Assembly (NCBI RefSeq): GCF_046736345.1
Contig: NZ_CP157210.1
Location: 1,488,001-1,552,000, forward strand
Length of the DNA stretch: 64,000 bases
Source: Hyphococcus formosus
Lineage (GTDB): Bacteria; Pseudomonadota; Alphaproteobacteria; Caulobacterales; Parvularculaceae
Direction: 5' to 3'
Part shown: positions 31,650-40,900 of the stretch, piece after piece
How the letters are laid out: the number at the start of each line of letters is the position of its first letter
Position numbering within the stretch: position 1 is the first letter of the stretch
Notes under the pieces: generated by a model
What the model was told of the DNA's origin: nothing
The model's database searches: none
Seen by the model: the letters and a program-made list of their open reading frames with translations, nothing else
Position numbers and translations under genes: made by a program

Positions 31650-32309
31650 CTATTCCAGCACCGTCACGATATTTGAGCCTTCACGCATCAATTGACGGCC
31701 AGAGACAAAATAGTCTTTCCCGCGCCATTCAACCGCAAGCTTATCGCGCCAATCCGGGTCCATTTCCGAATTGACAAAATAACGGTGGAAAAACTGATTT
31801 GACGACATGCGTTTTTCAAAGGCCGGTTCGTCAACTTTTTCCCCAGTATAGACATCATAGACAGAAGGTTCGTGGAACATAAAGCGCGCCGACGCAGCGG
31901 CGTAGCGCTCCTCCCCTTGCAGGAAAATCGGCACGCACATGGAATAGCATGAACGCCGGTTGCGCACCCGCGTATCGACAATATGCGTGCGCTTCATCTT
32001 GTTGATCTGGCGAATGACCGCCTCGCCCTCGCTCAGGGCACCGCCGGGCGAATGAAGGTCAATAAGGATGCGGCTCGTTGTGTCTTTATATTCGCGATAG
32101 GCCTCGGCGAAACGACGTGCCATCGGCACGTCCACATCATTGCGCCAATAGAGAATAGCGGTTTCCGGGTCATCGGGATCAAGCTTCACAATCAGGCGGC
32201 CCTTATCCTGAAAGACCAGGTCCTCATTGCGCGCCATCAAGATTGCCGTGATCGCAAACAGAACCAGCGTTAGCGCAAGTGTGAACTTATTTTTCCGTTG
32301 TTGCGTCAA
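31650..32309 (-). CDS. Membrane-anchored ClpP/crotonase-fold protein (COG3904-like)
   Basis: The 219-residue protein has an N-terminal span (FTLALTLVLFAITAILMA) and a ClpP-like fold outside the membrane. Seen: ILIDLHSPGGALSEGEAVI (oxyanion-loop region), CYSMCVPIFLQG (candidate nucleophile Ser between two cysteines) and ARFMFHEPSVYD (candidate His). This pattern is typical of periplasmic ClpP-like proteins of the COG3904 group, whose function is poorly known. TTG is the start codon; no ATG is available in a sensible place. It is divergent from a nitroreductase gene across about 110 bases. Confidence 0.72.
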   Translation of the reverse strand: MTQQRKNKFTLALTLVLFAITAILMARNEDLVFQDKGRLIVKLDPDDPETAILYWRNDVDVPMARRFAEAYREYKDTTSRILIDLHSPGGALSEGEAVIRQINKMKRTHIVDTRVRNRRSCYSMCVPIFLQGEERYAAASARFMFHEPSVYDVYTGEKVDEPAFEKRMSSNQFFHRYFVNSEMDPDWRDKLAVEWRGKDYFVSGRQLMREGSNIVTVLE

Positions 32310-32420
32310 TCGAATTACCCAAAACCATTTAGACTAAATATGACCGTAAACTATGATATGGTTTACTTCAGAGCCCGAACAAGTCCGAATAGCGCCCCTA
32401 AACATCAGAATTGCCAATCC

Positions 32421-33092
32421 ATGAGCGTAACGCAAATAATTCAAAACCGTATTTCGACGCGCGCTTTTCTCGACAGGCCGGTTTCCGAAAAACAAGTCCG
32501 CGATATTCTCCACGCCGCGCGCTGGTCGCCTTCGGGCGGCAATCTGCAACCTTGGCGGGTTTACGTGGTCATGAACGATGCCCGCAATCGTTTGATTGAG
32601 ACCGTTAAAAAGGCGATTGCAGAAAATCCGCTTGCAGATGAATCGGAACTGGCCATCTACCCACCAAAACTTGCAGAGCCTTGGCGCACACGGCGATACG
32701 AACTTGGCGAGGACATGTATCGCCTGCTTGACATACCGCGTGAGGATAAAGCGGCGCGAATTGCCTACCTCCTCCGCAATTACGAGTTTTTCGGCGCGCC
32801 AGTTGGCATTTTCTTCGCGCTCGATCGGCGCTTTGATAAAGGTCAGTGGGCGCATCTTGGCATGTTCATGCAATCCTTAGCCCTGATCGCAGAGGAACAG
32901 GGACTTGCAACCTGCATGCAAGAAGCGTGGGCCGCACGCGCCAAAACCGTTTCCGCATTTTTGGAAATTCCGCCCGAGGAACAGCTTTATTGCGGCATGG
33001 CCTTGGGATATGGCGATCCATCGGAAAAAGTAAATCAGTTACGTTCCTCGCGCGCTTCAGTTGATGATTTCGCGACGTTTTTAAAAGAATAG
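32421..33092 (+). CDS. Nitroreductase family flavoprotein
   Basis: This FMN-dependent oxidoreductase has about 223 residues from ATG 32421. The N-terminus IIQNRISTRAFLDRPV and WSPSGGNLQPWRVYVV are the FMN and dimer-interface motifs; the C-terminal third has GLATCMQEAWA and PEEQLYCGMALGYGDPS, the usual second FMN contact. In-frame ATGs at 32340 and 32358 would add residues without family features. SRPBCC and xthA genes follow closely on the same strand, which suggests one transcript but no shared pathway. The substrate is unknown. Confidence 0.9.
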   Translation: MSVTQIIQNRISTRAFLDRPVSEKQVRDILHAARWSPSGGNLQPWRVYVVMNDARNRLIETVKKAIAENPLADESELAIYPPKLAEPWRTRRYELGEDMYRLLDIPREDKAARIAYLLRNYEFFGAPVGIFFALDRRFDKGQWAHLGMFMQSLALIAEEQGLATCMQEAWAARAKTVSAFLEIPPEEQLYCGMALGYGDPSEKVNQLRSSRASVDDFATFLKE

Positions 33093-33098
33093 ACCTAT

Positions 33099-33575
33099 AT
33101 GACCGTTCAACTCACCGTTTGCGAAAATGTGAACGCCCGCGCCCGTACCGTATTCGATACGGCGGTCGCGTTTGATGCGCGTACGCTTATTCAGAAAACC
33201 GGAATTATGCCGGGGATCGTCGATGTCGCGGGCCATGACGCCCCTTGGGCCAATGTTGGCGAAACTCGCCGCCATACGCTAAGCGACAATTCTTCCGTAC
33301 ACGAAGAATTGATCAGCATAACGCCTGGCAGAAGCTTCGCCTATCGGTTGACGGACTTTACCGGGCCGCTGGCACCCCTTGTTCGCGGTGCCCGTGCGGA
33401 CTGGCATTTTACACAAATCGGTCAGGAAAAAACCAAAATCGAATGGACCTATGCATTCACGCCCACCAGCGCGATTGCGGAACCAATCTTATGGTTTATT
33501 GTCAAATTATTCTGGCCAAAATACCTGAAGAACGCGCTAGAGCGCGTGAAAGAAAAAGCTGAGAGCCCAACGTGA
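33099..33575 (+). CDS. SRPBCC (START/polyketide-cyclase-like) family protein
   Basis: The 158-residue protein has the helix-grip pattern: a first strand VQLTVCENVNARARTVFDTAV, then GIVDVAGHDAPWANVGETRRHTLSD, a strand FAYRLTDFTGPLAPL and KTKIEWTYAFTP, and a long amphipathic C-terminal helix. Such proteins bind hydrophobic ligands or act as polyketide-cyclase-like lyases. No catalytic residue can be named. It starts seven bases after the nitroreductase stop, and its stop overlaps the xthA GTG start (GTGA). Confidence 0.78.
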   Translation: MTVQLTVCENVNARARTVFDTAVAFDARTLIQKTGIMPGIVDVAGHDAPWANVGETRRHTLSDNSSVHEELISITPGRSFAYRLTDFTGPLAPLVRGARADWHFTQIGQEKTKIEWTYAFTPTSAIAEPILWFIVKLFWPKYLKNALERVKEKAESPT

Positions 33576-34354
33576 AAATAGCGACTTTTAACGTCAATTC
33601 GATCAACGCCCGCCTGCCCCGTATTCTCGAATGGTTTGACAATACGAAACCTGACGTAGCTGTGTTGCAGGAAATAAAGTGCATGGATGAAAAATTCCCG
33701 GCGCTCGAATTTGAAGATCGCGGGTACAATGTCGAGGTTCATGGGCAGAAAACCTATAATGGCGTCGCCCTGCTCTCGAAACATCCGATTGACGATGTCA
33801 TGCGCGGCTTGCCGGGCGATGATAGCGACGAACAGGCACGTTATATCGAAGCGCTGATCATGCCCGATGACAAAGAACCTGTGCGTGTCGGTGGCCTTTA
33901 TCTGCCGAATGGCAATCCGGTACCGGGGCCGAAATATGATTATAAACTGAGCTGGATGAAACGGCTTCATGCGCATGCTGAAATGCTACTCAGCAATGAA
34001 GAAGCATTCGTTCTGGCCGGCGATTATAACGCTATTCCGCAGGCAGAGGATGCGCACGACCCGGCGGCCTGGGAAGGTGACGCGCTTTTCCGCCCGGAAA
34101 CCCGCGCGGCGTTTCGGTCGTTACTCAATCTTGGCCTCACCGATGGCCTCAGACAGGCGAATCCAAACGGGATTTGCTACACCTTTTGGGACTATCAGCG
34201 CGGGGCGTGGGAAAAAGATAATGGCATTCGAATCGACCATCTTTTGATGTCCCCACAAGCGGCTGATCGGTTCAAAGATGCCGGTGTTGACCGGTCAGAG
34301 CGCGGGAAGGAAAAACCATCCGATCACGTTCCAGTTTGGATCGAGTTGAGTTGA
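33572..34354 (+). CDS. xthA: Exodeoxyribonuclease III (AP endonuclease)
   Basis: This DNA repair nuclease cleaves at abasic sites and degrades 3' ends. The 260-residue protein has NVNSINARLPRILEWF, QEIK with Glu34, GDYNAIP, RIDHLLMS and SDHVPVW with His252, the complete metal and catalytic set of the exonuclease III family. The start is GTG, overlapping the stop of the SRPBCC gene by four bases. Two Xth paralogues are common in alphaproteobacteria and the exact subfamily is not settled here. Confidence 0.94.
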   Translation: MKIATFNVNSINARLPRILEWFDNTKPDVAVLQEIKCMDEKFPALEFEDRGYNVEVHGQKTYNGVALLSKHPIDDVMRGLPGDDSDEQARYIEALIMPDDKEPVRVGGLYLPNGNPVPGPKYDYKLSWMKRLHAHAEMLLSNEEAFVLAGDYNAIPQAEDAHDPAAWEGDALFRPETRAAFRSLLNLGLTDGLRQANPNGICYTFWDYQRGAWEKDNGIRIDHLLMSPQAADRFKDAGVDRSERGKEKPSDHVPVWIELS

Positions 34355-34432
34355 TCCGAATTTCGCGTTAGGGTCTGTGCTTCGCCTTAGTTTGGCAAGG
34401 GGGAGCCAATATATAGAGCCGCGCTAATATTA

Positions 34433-35233
34433 TTGTTGATGTGGGTCTTGCCAGCATCTGCGCAAGACCGATTGGACTATCTTCAAAGCATCAAACCTGA
34501 AGGTTATCACCTGATCAAATCAGAGACCTTGGGCCGGTCCTTTCATATCTACGTTAATCTGCCGCGTGCCTATGATTGGGGCGACGACAACTATCCGGTC
34601 ATTTATCTTCTTGATGGCGGTATGACCTATCCGGTCTTGTCGTCCTATTTCCTCTTGATGACCATTGATGAACCAATGCCAGAAGCCATCATTGTGGGCA
34701 TATCCTATGGCGCGACGTCACCGGCTGATGGAAATTTTCGGAGCACGGATTATACCCTCCCCTCCAAAGAGCGCGAACATTGGGGCGGCGCACCACAATT
34801 TATTCAGTTCCTCGATGAGGAATTGCTTCCCTTTATCGACGCCAATTATCGAACCGATCCGTCGCACCGCGTTTTGTTTGGCCAATCATTGGGTGGGCAA
34901 TTCGCAATCTATGCTGCGATGATGCGGCCTGACCTTTTCTGGGGGTATATCGCCAGCAATCCGGCACTGCACCGAAATCTTGACGTTTTCCTCGGCCTCG
35001 AACCAAACGACATTCCGGCAAAGACCAATCTTTTTGTCGCTTATGGGACGCGCGATAATGAACGTTTCGTCGCCCCGCGTGTGGCGTGGCTCGATAAATG
35101 GACCGAAAAACCCCATCCATGGAAAATGGATGTCGAAATCTTGGAAGATGAGTATCACGCCTCCGCCGCCCCCCTTGCATTTCGGGCCGGTATGCGGTGG
35201 TTGTTCTCCGGTGATTCCGAGGTCCGAGAGTAA
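34433..35233 (+). CDS. Secreted alpha/beta hydrolase (putative esterase, EstD/IroE-like)
   Basis: This is an esterase-D-like alpha/beta hydrolase: YPVIYLLDGG (about 48-57), nucleophile elbow FGQSLGGQ and a late His region (EYHASAA). The family cleaves trilactone siderophores or S-formylglutathione-like esters, but the substrate here is unknown. The N-terminus needs care. The conceptual TTG 34433, TTG 34436 and ATG 34439 all begin inside the hydrophobic core of what looks like a signal peptide ending ASA-Q. The frame upstream reads IYRAALILLL back to 34409, with no ATG, GTG or TTG, and AAGGGGGAG just ahead. An ATA start or a base error is possible. Confidence 0.78.
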   Translation: MLMWVLPASAQDRLDYLQSIKPEGYHLIKSETLGRSFHIYVNLPRAYDWGDDNYPVIYLLDGGMTYPVLSSYFLLMTIDEPMPEAIIVGISYGATSPADGNFRSTDYTLPSKEREHWGGAPQFIQFLDEELLPFIDANYRTDPSHRVLFGQSLGGQFAIYAAMMRPDLFWGYIASNPALHRNLDVFLGLEPNDIPAKTNLFVAYGTRDNERFVAPRVAWLDKWTEKPHPWKMDVEILEDEYHASAAPLAFRAGMRWLFSGDSEVRE

Positions 35234-35242
35234 ATATCTGAA

Positions 35243-36331
35243 ATGAAATGGTCTGTAGAACAGGACAACGCGCTGTTGGCGGTTGAGCGCTGGCGCACCG
35301 CAGGCGACACACAGCTTTTTCGGCTGTTTGGCTATGCCGGTGCCGGCAAAACCACAATGGCCCGCCATATCGCCGAGAATGCGGGCGGTGAAGTGGCGTT
35401 CGCGGCCTTTACCGGAAAAGCTGCCCATGTGATGCGCCAGAAAGGCTGCGTCGGTGCCTCGACCATCCACTCATTGATCTACCGCCCGGCGAGCGATGAA
35501 GGTGACGAAGGCGAACCCGCTTTTACCATCCGCCATGACGCGCCCGCTTCGACGGCTGACCTCATTATCATTGATGAATGTTCGATGGTGGACGAAGATC
35601 TCGGCCGCGATCTTCTTTCCTTTGGCAAGCCTGTTTTGGTTTTGGGTGATCCGGCGCAGCTTCCCCCGGTGAAAGGCGGCGGCTATTTCACCGAAGGCGA
35701 GCCGGATTTCATGCTGACCGAAATTCACCGCCAGGCTGCGGACAATCCGATTATCCGCCTGTCGATGGCGATTCGCGAAGGCACCGAGTTTGATGAACAA
35801 TCGGACGAATGCCGAATTTTATCCCGGCAAGAAATTTCAACCGATGCAATCATGGAAGCGGATCAAATTCTGGTCGGCGCAAACCGCACCCGCAAGCGCT
35901 ATAATGACCGCCTGCGCGAATTACATGGTTATACCGACCCTTCGCCCGAAAGCGGCGAAAAACTTGTCTGCCTACGGAACAATAAAAAGAAGGGCCTGTT
36001 GAATGGCGGCCTTTGGAATGTCGATCGGCGTATGAGCCCGCGCGGCGGCCGCGTGCGTTTCTCGGTTCGCCCCGAAGAAGGCGGCAAAGCCGTGACGGTT
36101 ACGGTGCCGCGCGCCTTTTTTACGGACGGTCCCGAAAATGTTCCATGGACCCAGCGCAAAGGCGCAGACGAATTTGACTATGGCTATGCGCTTACCGTTC
36201 ACAAGGCACAGGGTTCGCAATGGGATAACATCGTTCTCTTTGACGAGAGCTACATGTTCCGCGAACACCGTGCGCGATGGTTATATACGGGCGTAACCCG
36301 CGCCGCAGAACGACTGACGCTCGTTCGCTAA
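35243..36331 (+). CDS. RecD-like superfamily 1 DNA helicase
   Basis: This ATP-dependent DNA helicase has 362 residues, short for RecD but like stand-alone Dda/RecD-type proteins. It has Walker A GYAGAGKTT (30-38, Lys36), the motif Ia region AAFTGKAAHVMR, Walker B IIIDECSM, motif III GDPAQLPPV and the UvrD_C_2 end with YALTVHKAQGSQWDNIVLFD and YTGVTRAAERL. No RecBC-binding domain is present. It starts nine bases after the esterase ends. Its cellular role is unknown; repair or processing of stalled replication is inferred from the family. Confidence 0.9.
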   Translation: MKWSVEQDNALLAVERWRTAGDTQLFRLFGYAGAGKTTMARHIAENAGGEVAFAAFTGKAAHVMRQKGCVGASTIHSLIYRPASDEGDEGEPAFTIRHDAPASTADLIIIDECSMVDEDLGRDLLSFGKPVLVLGDPAQLPPVKGGGYFTEGEPDFMLTEIHRQAADNPIIRLSMAIREGTEFDEQSDECRILSRQEISTDAIMEADQILVGANRTRKRYNDRLRELHGYTDPSPESGEKLVCLRNNKKKGLLNGGLWNVDRRMSPRGGRVRFSVRPEEGGKAVTVTVPRAFFTDGPENVPWTQRKGADEFDYGYALTVHKAQGSQWDNIVLFDESYMFREHRARWLYTGVTRAAERLTLVR

Positions 36332-36392
36332 TGGCTTGCAGCAAAAACAAACATTGTTAGACTCAGCGTTTCAGCAACGAAGGGAGCGGCTC

Positions 36393-36779
36393 ATGGATAT
36401 TCAGCAGTCGGTAAAAACCGTTCTAAGCAACTATGCCAAATTTGAAGGTCGTTCCGGCCGGCCTGAATATTGGTGGTGGGTTCTAGCCTATATTATCGCC
36501 GCCGTAATTATAAATGTTGTCGGTTCGATCGTTGGGCTCGGCGAGATTTTGGTCAATTTATTTGCCCTTGCGGTTCTCATACCGAATATTGCGGTTAGCG
36601 TTCGCCGATTTCACGATATCGGCAAATCCGGTTGGTGGGTACTCATCGGTTTGATTCCACTTGTCGGTTGGATTGCCTTTATCTATTTCGCGGCCCAGCC
36701 ATCTGTCGGCCCGAATGAATATGGCGAAGGCCCACAAGGCCCAGTTACGACGAGCAATCCAGACAATATTGTCGGCTAA
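36393..36779 (+). CDS. DUF805 family membrane protein
   Basis: The 128-residue protein has the DUF805 signature FEGRSGRPEYWWWVL (about 17-31) and three or four membrane spans, with VSVRRFHDIGKSGWWVLIGLIPLVGW in the second half, the second hallmark. Family members are small inner-membrane proteins of unknown function, often stress-linked. ATG 36393 has AAGGGAG ahead. It is convergent to the DUF3137 gene, with a hairpin between. Confidence 0.93.
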   Translation: MDIQQSVKTVLSNYAKFEGRSGRPEYWWWVLAYIIAAVIINVVGSIVGLGEILVNLFALAVLIPNIAVSVRRFHDIGKSGWWVLIGLIPLVGWIAFIYFAAQPSVGPNEYGEGPQGPVTTSNPDNIVG

Positions 36780-36784
36780 ATTGT

Positions 36785-36814
36785 TTGCGGAAACAGGCGT
36801 AATTGTTTCCGCAA
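36785..36814. terminator. Hairpin in the DUF805/DUF3137 convergent gap
   Basis: TTGCGGAAACA (36785-36795) is perfectly inverted at 36804-36814 around an 8-base loop, filling most of the 37-base gap. Neither side has a strong T-run, so efficiency is uncertain, but the position suits a shared terminator. Confidence 0.65.
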
Positions 36815-36816
36815 CG

Positions 36817-37791
36817 CTATTTCCCGCGAATAGCATCAACCGAAAAAGCTCCATCAAGACGGCCGTCGACGCGTTTTAAAAGAACGTCCATCAAGTCGAA
36901 GATCAAATCAAATTCCTTCAGGATTTTCTCGACGCGCTCCGGCCCGGCAAGCGGTTTGAACATCGAACCCATATTCAGCTTGTCACCCGTTTTCATCGCA
37001 ATATAGAGCTTCCCGCCAGTAAACGCCGCACAAAGCTCTGCGCCATCAAAGAGGCGATTGAGCTCCTCAAAGCGCTCAAGCACCAGCGGGTCTAAAAGCT
37101 CCCTCGCCTCAACTTGATCCGTAGACCATGCTTCGAAGATTTTTTCGAATTTGGGTGATGTAATTCCGACTTGCTGAAAGTTTTTACCCGGCTTGCCAAA
37201 ACGATTGAAAATACCAACATCGCGTTTGATCACCGTTTCACCGAGAAAGCGTTTTTTATAATCGATAACGAGCAATTGACCGTGAAAAACAGTTCTGGTG
37301 CTGCTGTTTTTGCCTGATGATTTATATTTTAGATGCGCTTCGCAAAAAACAAAATCAGCGCCATTTCGCGCCCCCGTGACCTCATCTTCCCAGCTTTGAC
37401 GATTATAACTCGGCAATAGCTTTAGCCGATCATAGACCGCGCAATAATCCGGGCGGCTCATTTTCTGTCTATAATCGAATTGTAATTGCCCACAAACCCG
37501 TTCGAGCAACCCATTGGTGATATCTGCGCTCGTATGGGCCAGCCGCCACCCACAGGCGACAAAACCAAGGACCAGGATAATCCCGGCAACCATGATATTG
37601 TCGTCGCCAAAGGGAAGCTTCAAAAATGCAGCCGGGGCCAGAACCGCAACCCCAATGGCGATCAGCCCCACATGCATGACGGCCTGCTGGCGCGCATCTT
37701 CTTTGGATTTGAGAAATGGCAGGATCTCGGTTTCGTAATAGCTTGGAAATCCCGAAAATTCTTCTCGCGAAGATGGCAAAGCAATTGTCAT
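36817..37791 (-). CDS. DUF3137 family membrane protein
   Basis: The 324-residue protein starts with a short cytoplasmic segment, then two membrane spans (about 42-62 and 68-87), followed by a soluble domain with VTGARNGADFVFCEAHLKYKS, TVFHGQLLVIDYKKRFLGETVI and KLYIAMKTGDKLNMGSMFKPL. These match the DUF3137 family, which often stands beside LemA-type genes, not seen here. No enzymatic motif is visible. The 207-base gap upstream is shared with the divergent hybrid kinase. Confidence 0.85.
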   Translation of the reverse strand: MTIALPSSREEFSGFPSYYETEILPFLKSKEDARQQAVMHVGLIAIGVAVLAPAAFLKLPFGDDNIMVAGIILVLGFVACGWRLAHTSADITNGLLERVCGQLQFDYRQKMSRPDYCAVYDRLKLLPSYNRQSWEDEVTGARNGADFVFCEAHLKYKSSGKNSSTRTVFHGQLLVIDYKKRFLGETVIKRDVGIFNRFGKPGKNFQQVGITSPKFEKIFEAWSTDQVEARELLDPLVLERFEELNRLFDGAELCAAFTGGKLYIAMKTGDKLNMGSMFKPLAGPERVEKILKEFDLIFDLMDVLLKRVDGRLDGAFSVDAIRGK

Positions 37792-37998
37792 TTTGTCCCC
37801 TCAGCTCGTCGAAAAGTGCGCAGTGCGCGCACATTAAATCGATAATAGGAAAGTCTTAACCAATCTTACCAATTTGATCACGCTAATGACGGTGTGCGCC
37901 AAAATTTTCCCCCGGTATTTTTTCGCAATCGTCCTAATTACACTTGCTATTAACTAAGATTTTTCATGCTCCATGTCTGAAAGTGGAGCAGAATACCG

Positions 37999-40900
37999 AT
38001 GAAGAGGTTATCGCGGCAATTCGAGCGCTGGTTTAGCGCCGCCGACCAATTTGCACCTGAAATCGTTGTTGATAGACAATTGCGCGAACTGAAGCAGCAG
38101 CTTCCGCGTGAAATGATTGGCGTCGCAGTATGTTGCGTCCTCGTCTATTTCCGATTTGTGCAGGAAGCCCCGGTCTTTGTAATTACCTGTATCGGCCTAC
38201 TGATCGCAGTCGTCGCCTTTGGCGCATATCGCTGGGCGTTTCTCGATATCGACTCGATGGACGCGCCGAAAAAGCGAAAGACACTGAATTCTGTCATTTC
38301 GCTCGTTTACTGCCTCTGTGCGCAGAACATCGTCAGCACGATTTATCTTTATCGCTTCGCCGATAACCAAGGGGTTATTCTGCTTGCTTTGCTGGCGCTT
38401 ATCGTTGGCGTCGGTACGTCAATGGCCATCGCCGCCCTACGACGGAAATCAAGTATCCCTCTTATCATTTGCACGGTTCCCCCCGCAATTTGGATGATGA
38501 TCACCGGCGATTCAACGATCATTACCATCGCCGTCATGATGATCACCGCATCGATCGTGATGCATTATTACAATACGCGAAATGGCAACGCCCTGCGCGA
38601 ACTATCCTTGCACCAACAACGGAGCCAAGACATCGCCGCGCGCTCGAAACAACGCTTCCGCGATTATATCGCCTCAGCGTCGGATTGGGCCTGGGAGATA
38701 AACAGCGAACGAAAACTGGTTTATATCTCGCCCAGCTTTGAAAAAGTAACGGGCATCCCGACCGACCAAGTCATCAAGAAAAACTTTCTCCGCGCCGGTA
38801 ATGCCGGGGACAATCTCGCCAACCGCGCAGACGAACGGCTCACGGAATTTCTGGAAAACGAACAACCGTTAAAAGATTTTCTCTATGACATCGAAGCTGC
38901 CGACGGGCGGATCATTAGCGTCTCAACCACGGCGTTACCGCAATATAATCGAGAAGGCGAGTTTACGGGCTATATCGGCTGGTCAAAAGATGTAACCCGT
39001 CAAGTAGACGCGGAGCGACTGTTGCGCGAGAGCGAGCAACGTTACCGTGACTTTTCTGAAAGCGCCGGTGATTGGACGTGGGAATGCGACGCAGACCTCA
39101 AGGTCACTTTTATCTCGGAGCGCGCGAACGAAGTATTGGGCGTCGATCATAGCGAATTTATTGGCAGTTACATCGCTGACGACACCTATATCGAACCTGC
39201 GGACAATTGGGACGAATATCAGGCAGCCTTGAAAGAAAAACGTTCCTTTTCGCGGGTCGTTTCGAAAGTCACGATCCCAGAAAAAGAAACGTCCTATTGG
39301 CTCGAGTCGGCTGGGGTTCCTATTCGTGATGCGAAGGGCAATTTCACCGGTTATCGCGGCGTCGCACGAAATGTGACCGAGCGCATCGAGGCACGCGCGG
39401 CTGCGGCACGCGCCCTCACAAAACTTGAAGAAATAAATTCTAACCTCGAAGAGACTGTCCGTCAGCGCACGCAGGACATCAAAGAAAAGTCTGAGCTTCT
39501 TCGCGAAGTGCTGGAATCAATGGCCCAGGGTCTTTTGGTGCTTGACGAGAATTTCTGCGTTATCGCCCGCAATGAAAAAGCGTGGCAGATGGCTGAATCA
39601 ACACCCGAGCATTGGGATATTGGTGTCAGTGTTCGCGATCTGTTGGCGTACGGTATTAGTAACTCTATGTATGACTACGAAACCGTTGAGGACTATCTCG
39701 AAAGTTGCGCCGAAGCATTGGATCAAGGGGATGAGTTCCGCGCGACGCGCCGTCAAGGCAATGGCATCATAATCGAAGAAAGTACGAGACGCCGTCCCGA
39801 CGGTGGCTATGTGGTCACCTATCGCGATATCACCGAAGCGCAACAGCGCGAGGATGAACTTCGCGCTCTGTCAGAAGAATTGAGCGAATCAAAAGAAGCG
39901 GCGGAAGCGGCCAACCGCGCAAAGTCAGAATTCCTTGCCAATATGAGCCACGAAATCCGTACGCCAATGAATGGCGTGATCGGCATGGCGTCCTTGTTGT
40001 TGAATTCTGACCTCACCCCGAAACAAGCGGACATGGCAAAAGTCATCGTCAGCTCAGGTGACGCCCTATTGAAGATTATCAACGATATTCTCGATTTCTC
40101 TCGGCTTGAGGCCGGGAAACTCCGCCTGTTGCGAGAGTCGTTTAATCTGCGCGAATGTGTTGAAGACGTCGCAACATTGTTATCGCTTCCGGTCGAAGAG
40201 AAGAATCTCGAACTTCTGGTTCGTTTCCATCCCGGCCTTGACCGTGTTTACATTGGTGATCCGGGCCGGCTTCGTCAGGTCGTAACCAATCTTCTAGGCA
40301 ATGCGGTCAAGTTCACAGAGAAAGGTCACATTGTCATTGATGTATCCGGTCATCGCCGCGGTGAAATCTGTGACCTCAAAATTTCGGTCTCTGACACTGG
40401 TTGCGGTATTCCGCAAAGCAAGCTCGACGCAATTTTTGAAGAGTTTGAACAGGTCGATGGCTCCTCCGCTCGTAAACATAATGGTGCAGGTCTTGGGCTT
40501 GCGATCAGTAAGCGAATGATCGAGGCCATGGGCGGTAATATCGTTGCTGAAAGTACGGTCGGTAAGGGATCAACCTTCTGTATCCATGTGCCGCTTGCCG
40601 TTGACGAAAGTATGACCAAGCATCGCCCGCAAACCAAGAACTCATTCGATGGAATGTACGCATTGGTCGTGGATGATAATGAACTTAACCGCACAATCCT
40701 GAAGGAACAGCTCGGGTCGTGGGGCCTCAAGAGTGACCTCGCGGAAAACGCGGACGAAGCGCTCGACCTTTTAAGAAAGGCGGCAAGTGCGAACACCCCC
40801 TACGCGCTCGCAATTCTTGATTACCAAATGCCCGGTGCCGATGGCGTCGAACTTGCGCAGACCATCAAGAGCGATCAAGCCATCGCGGCTACGCCCCTTA

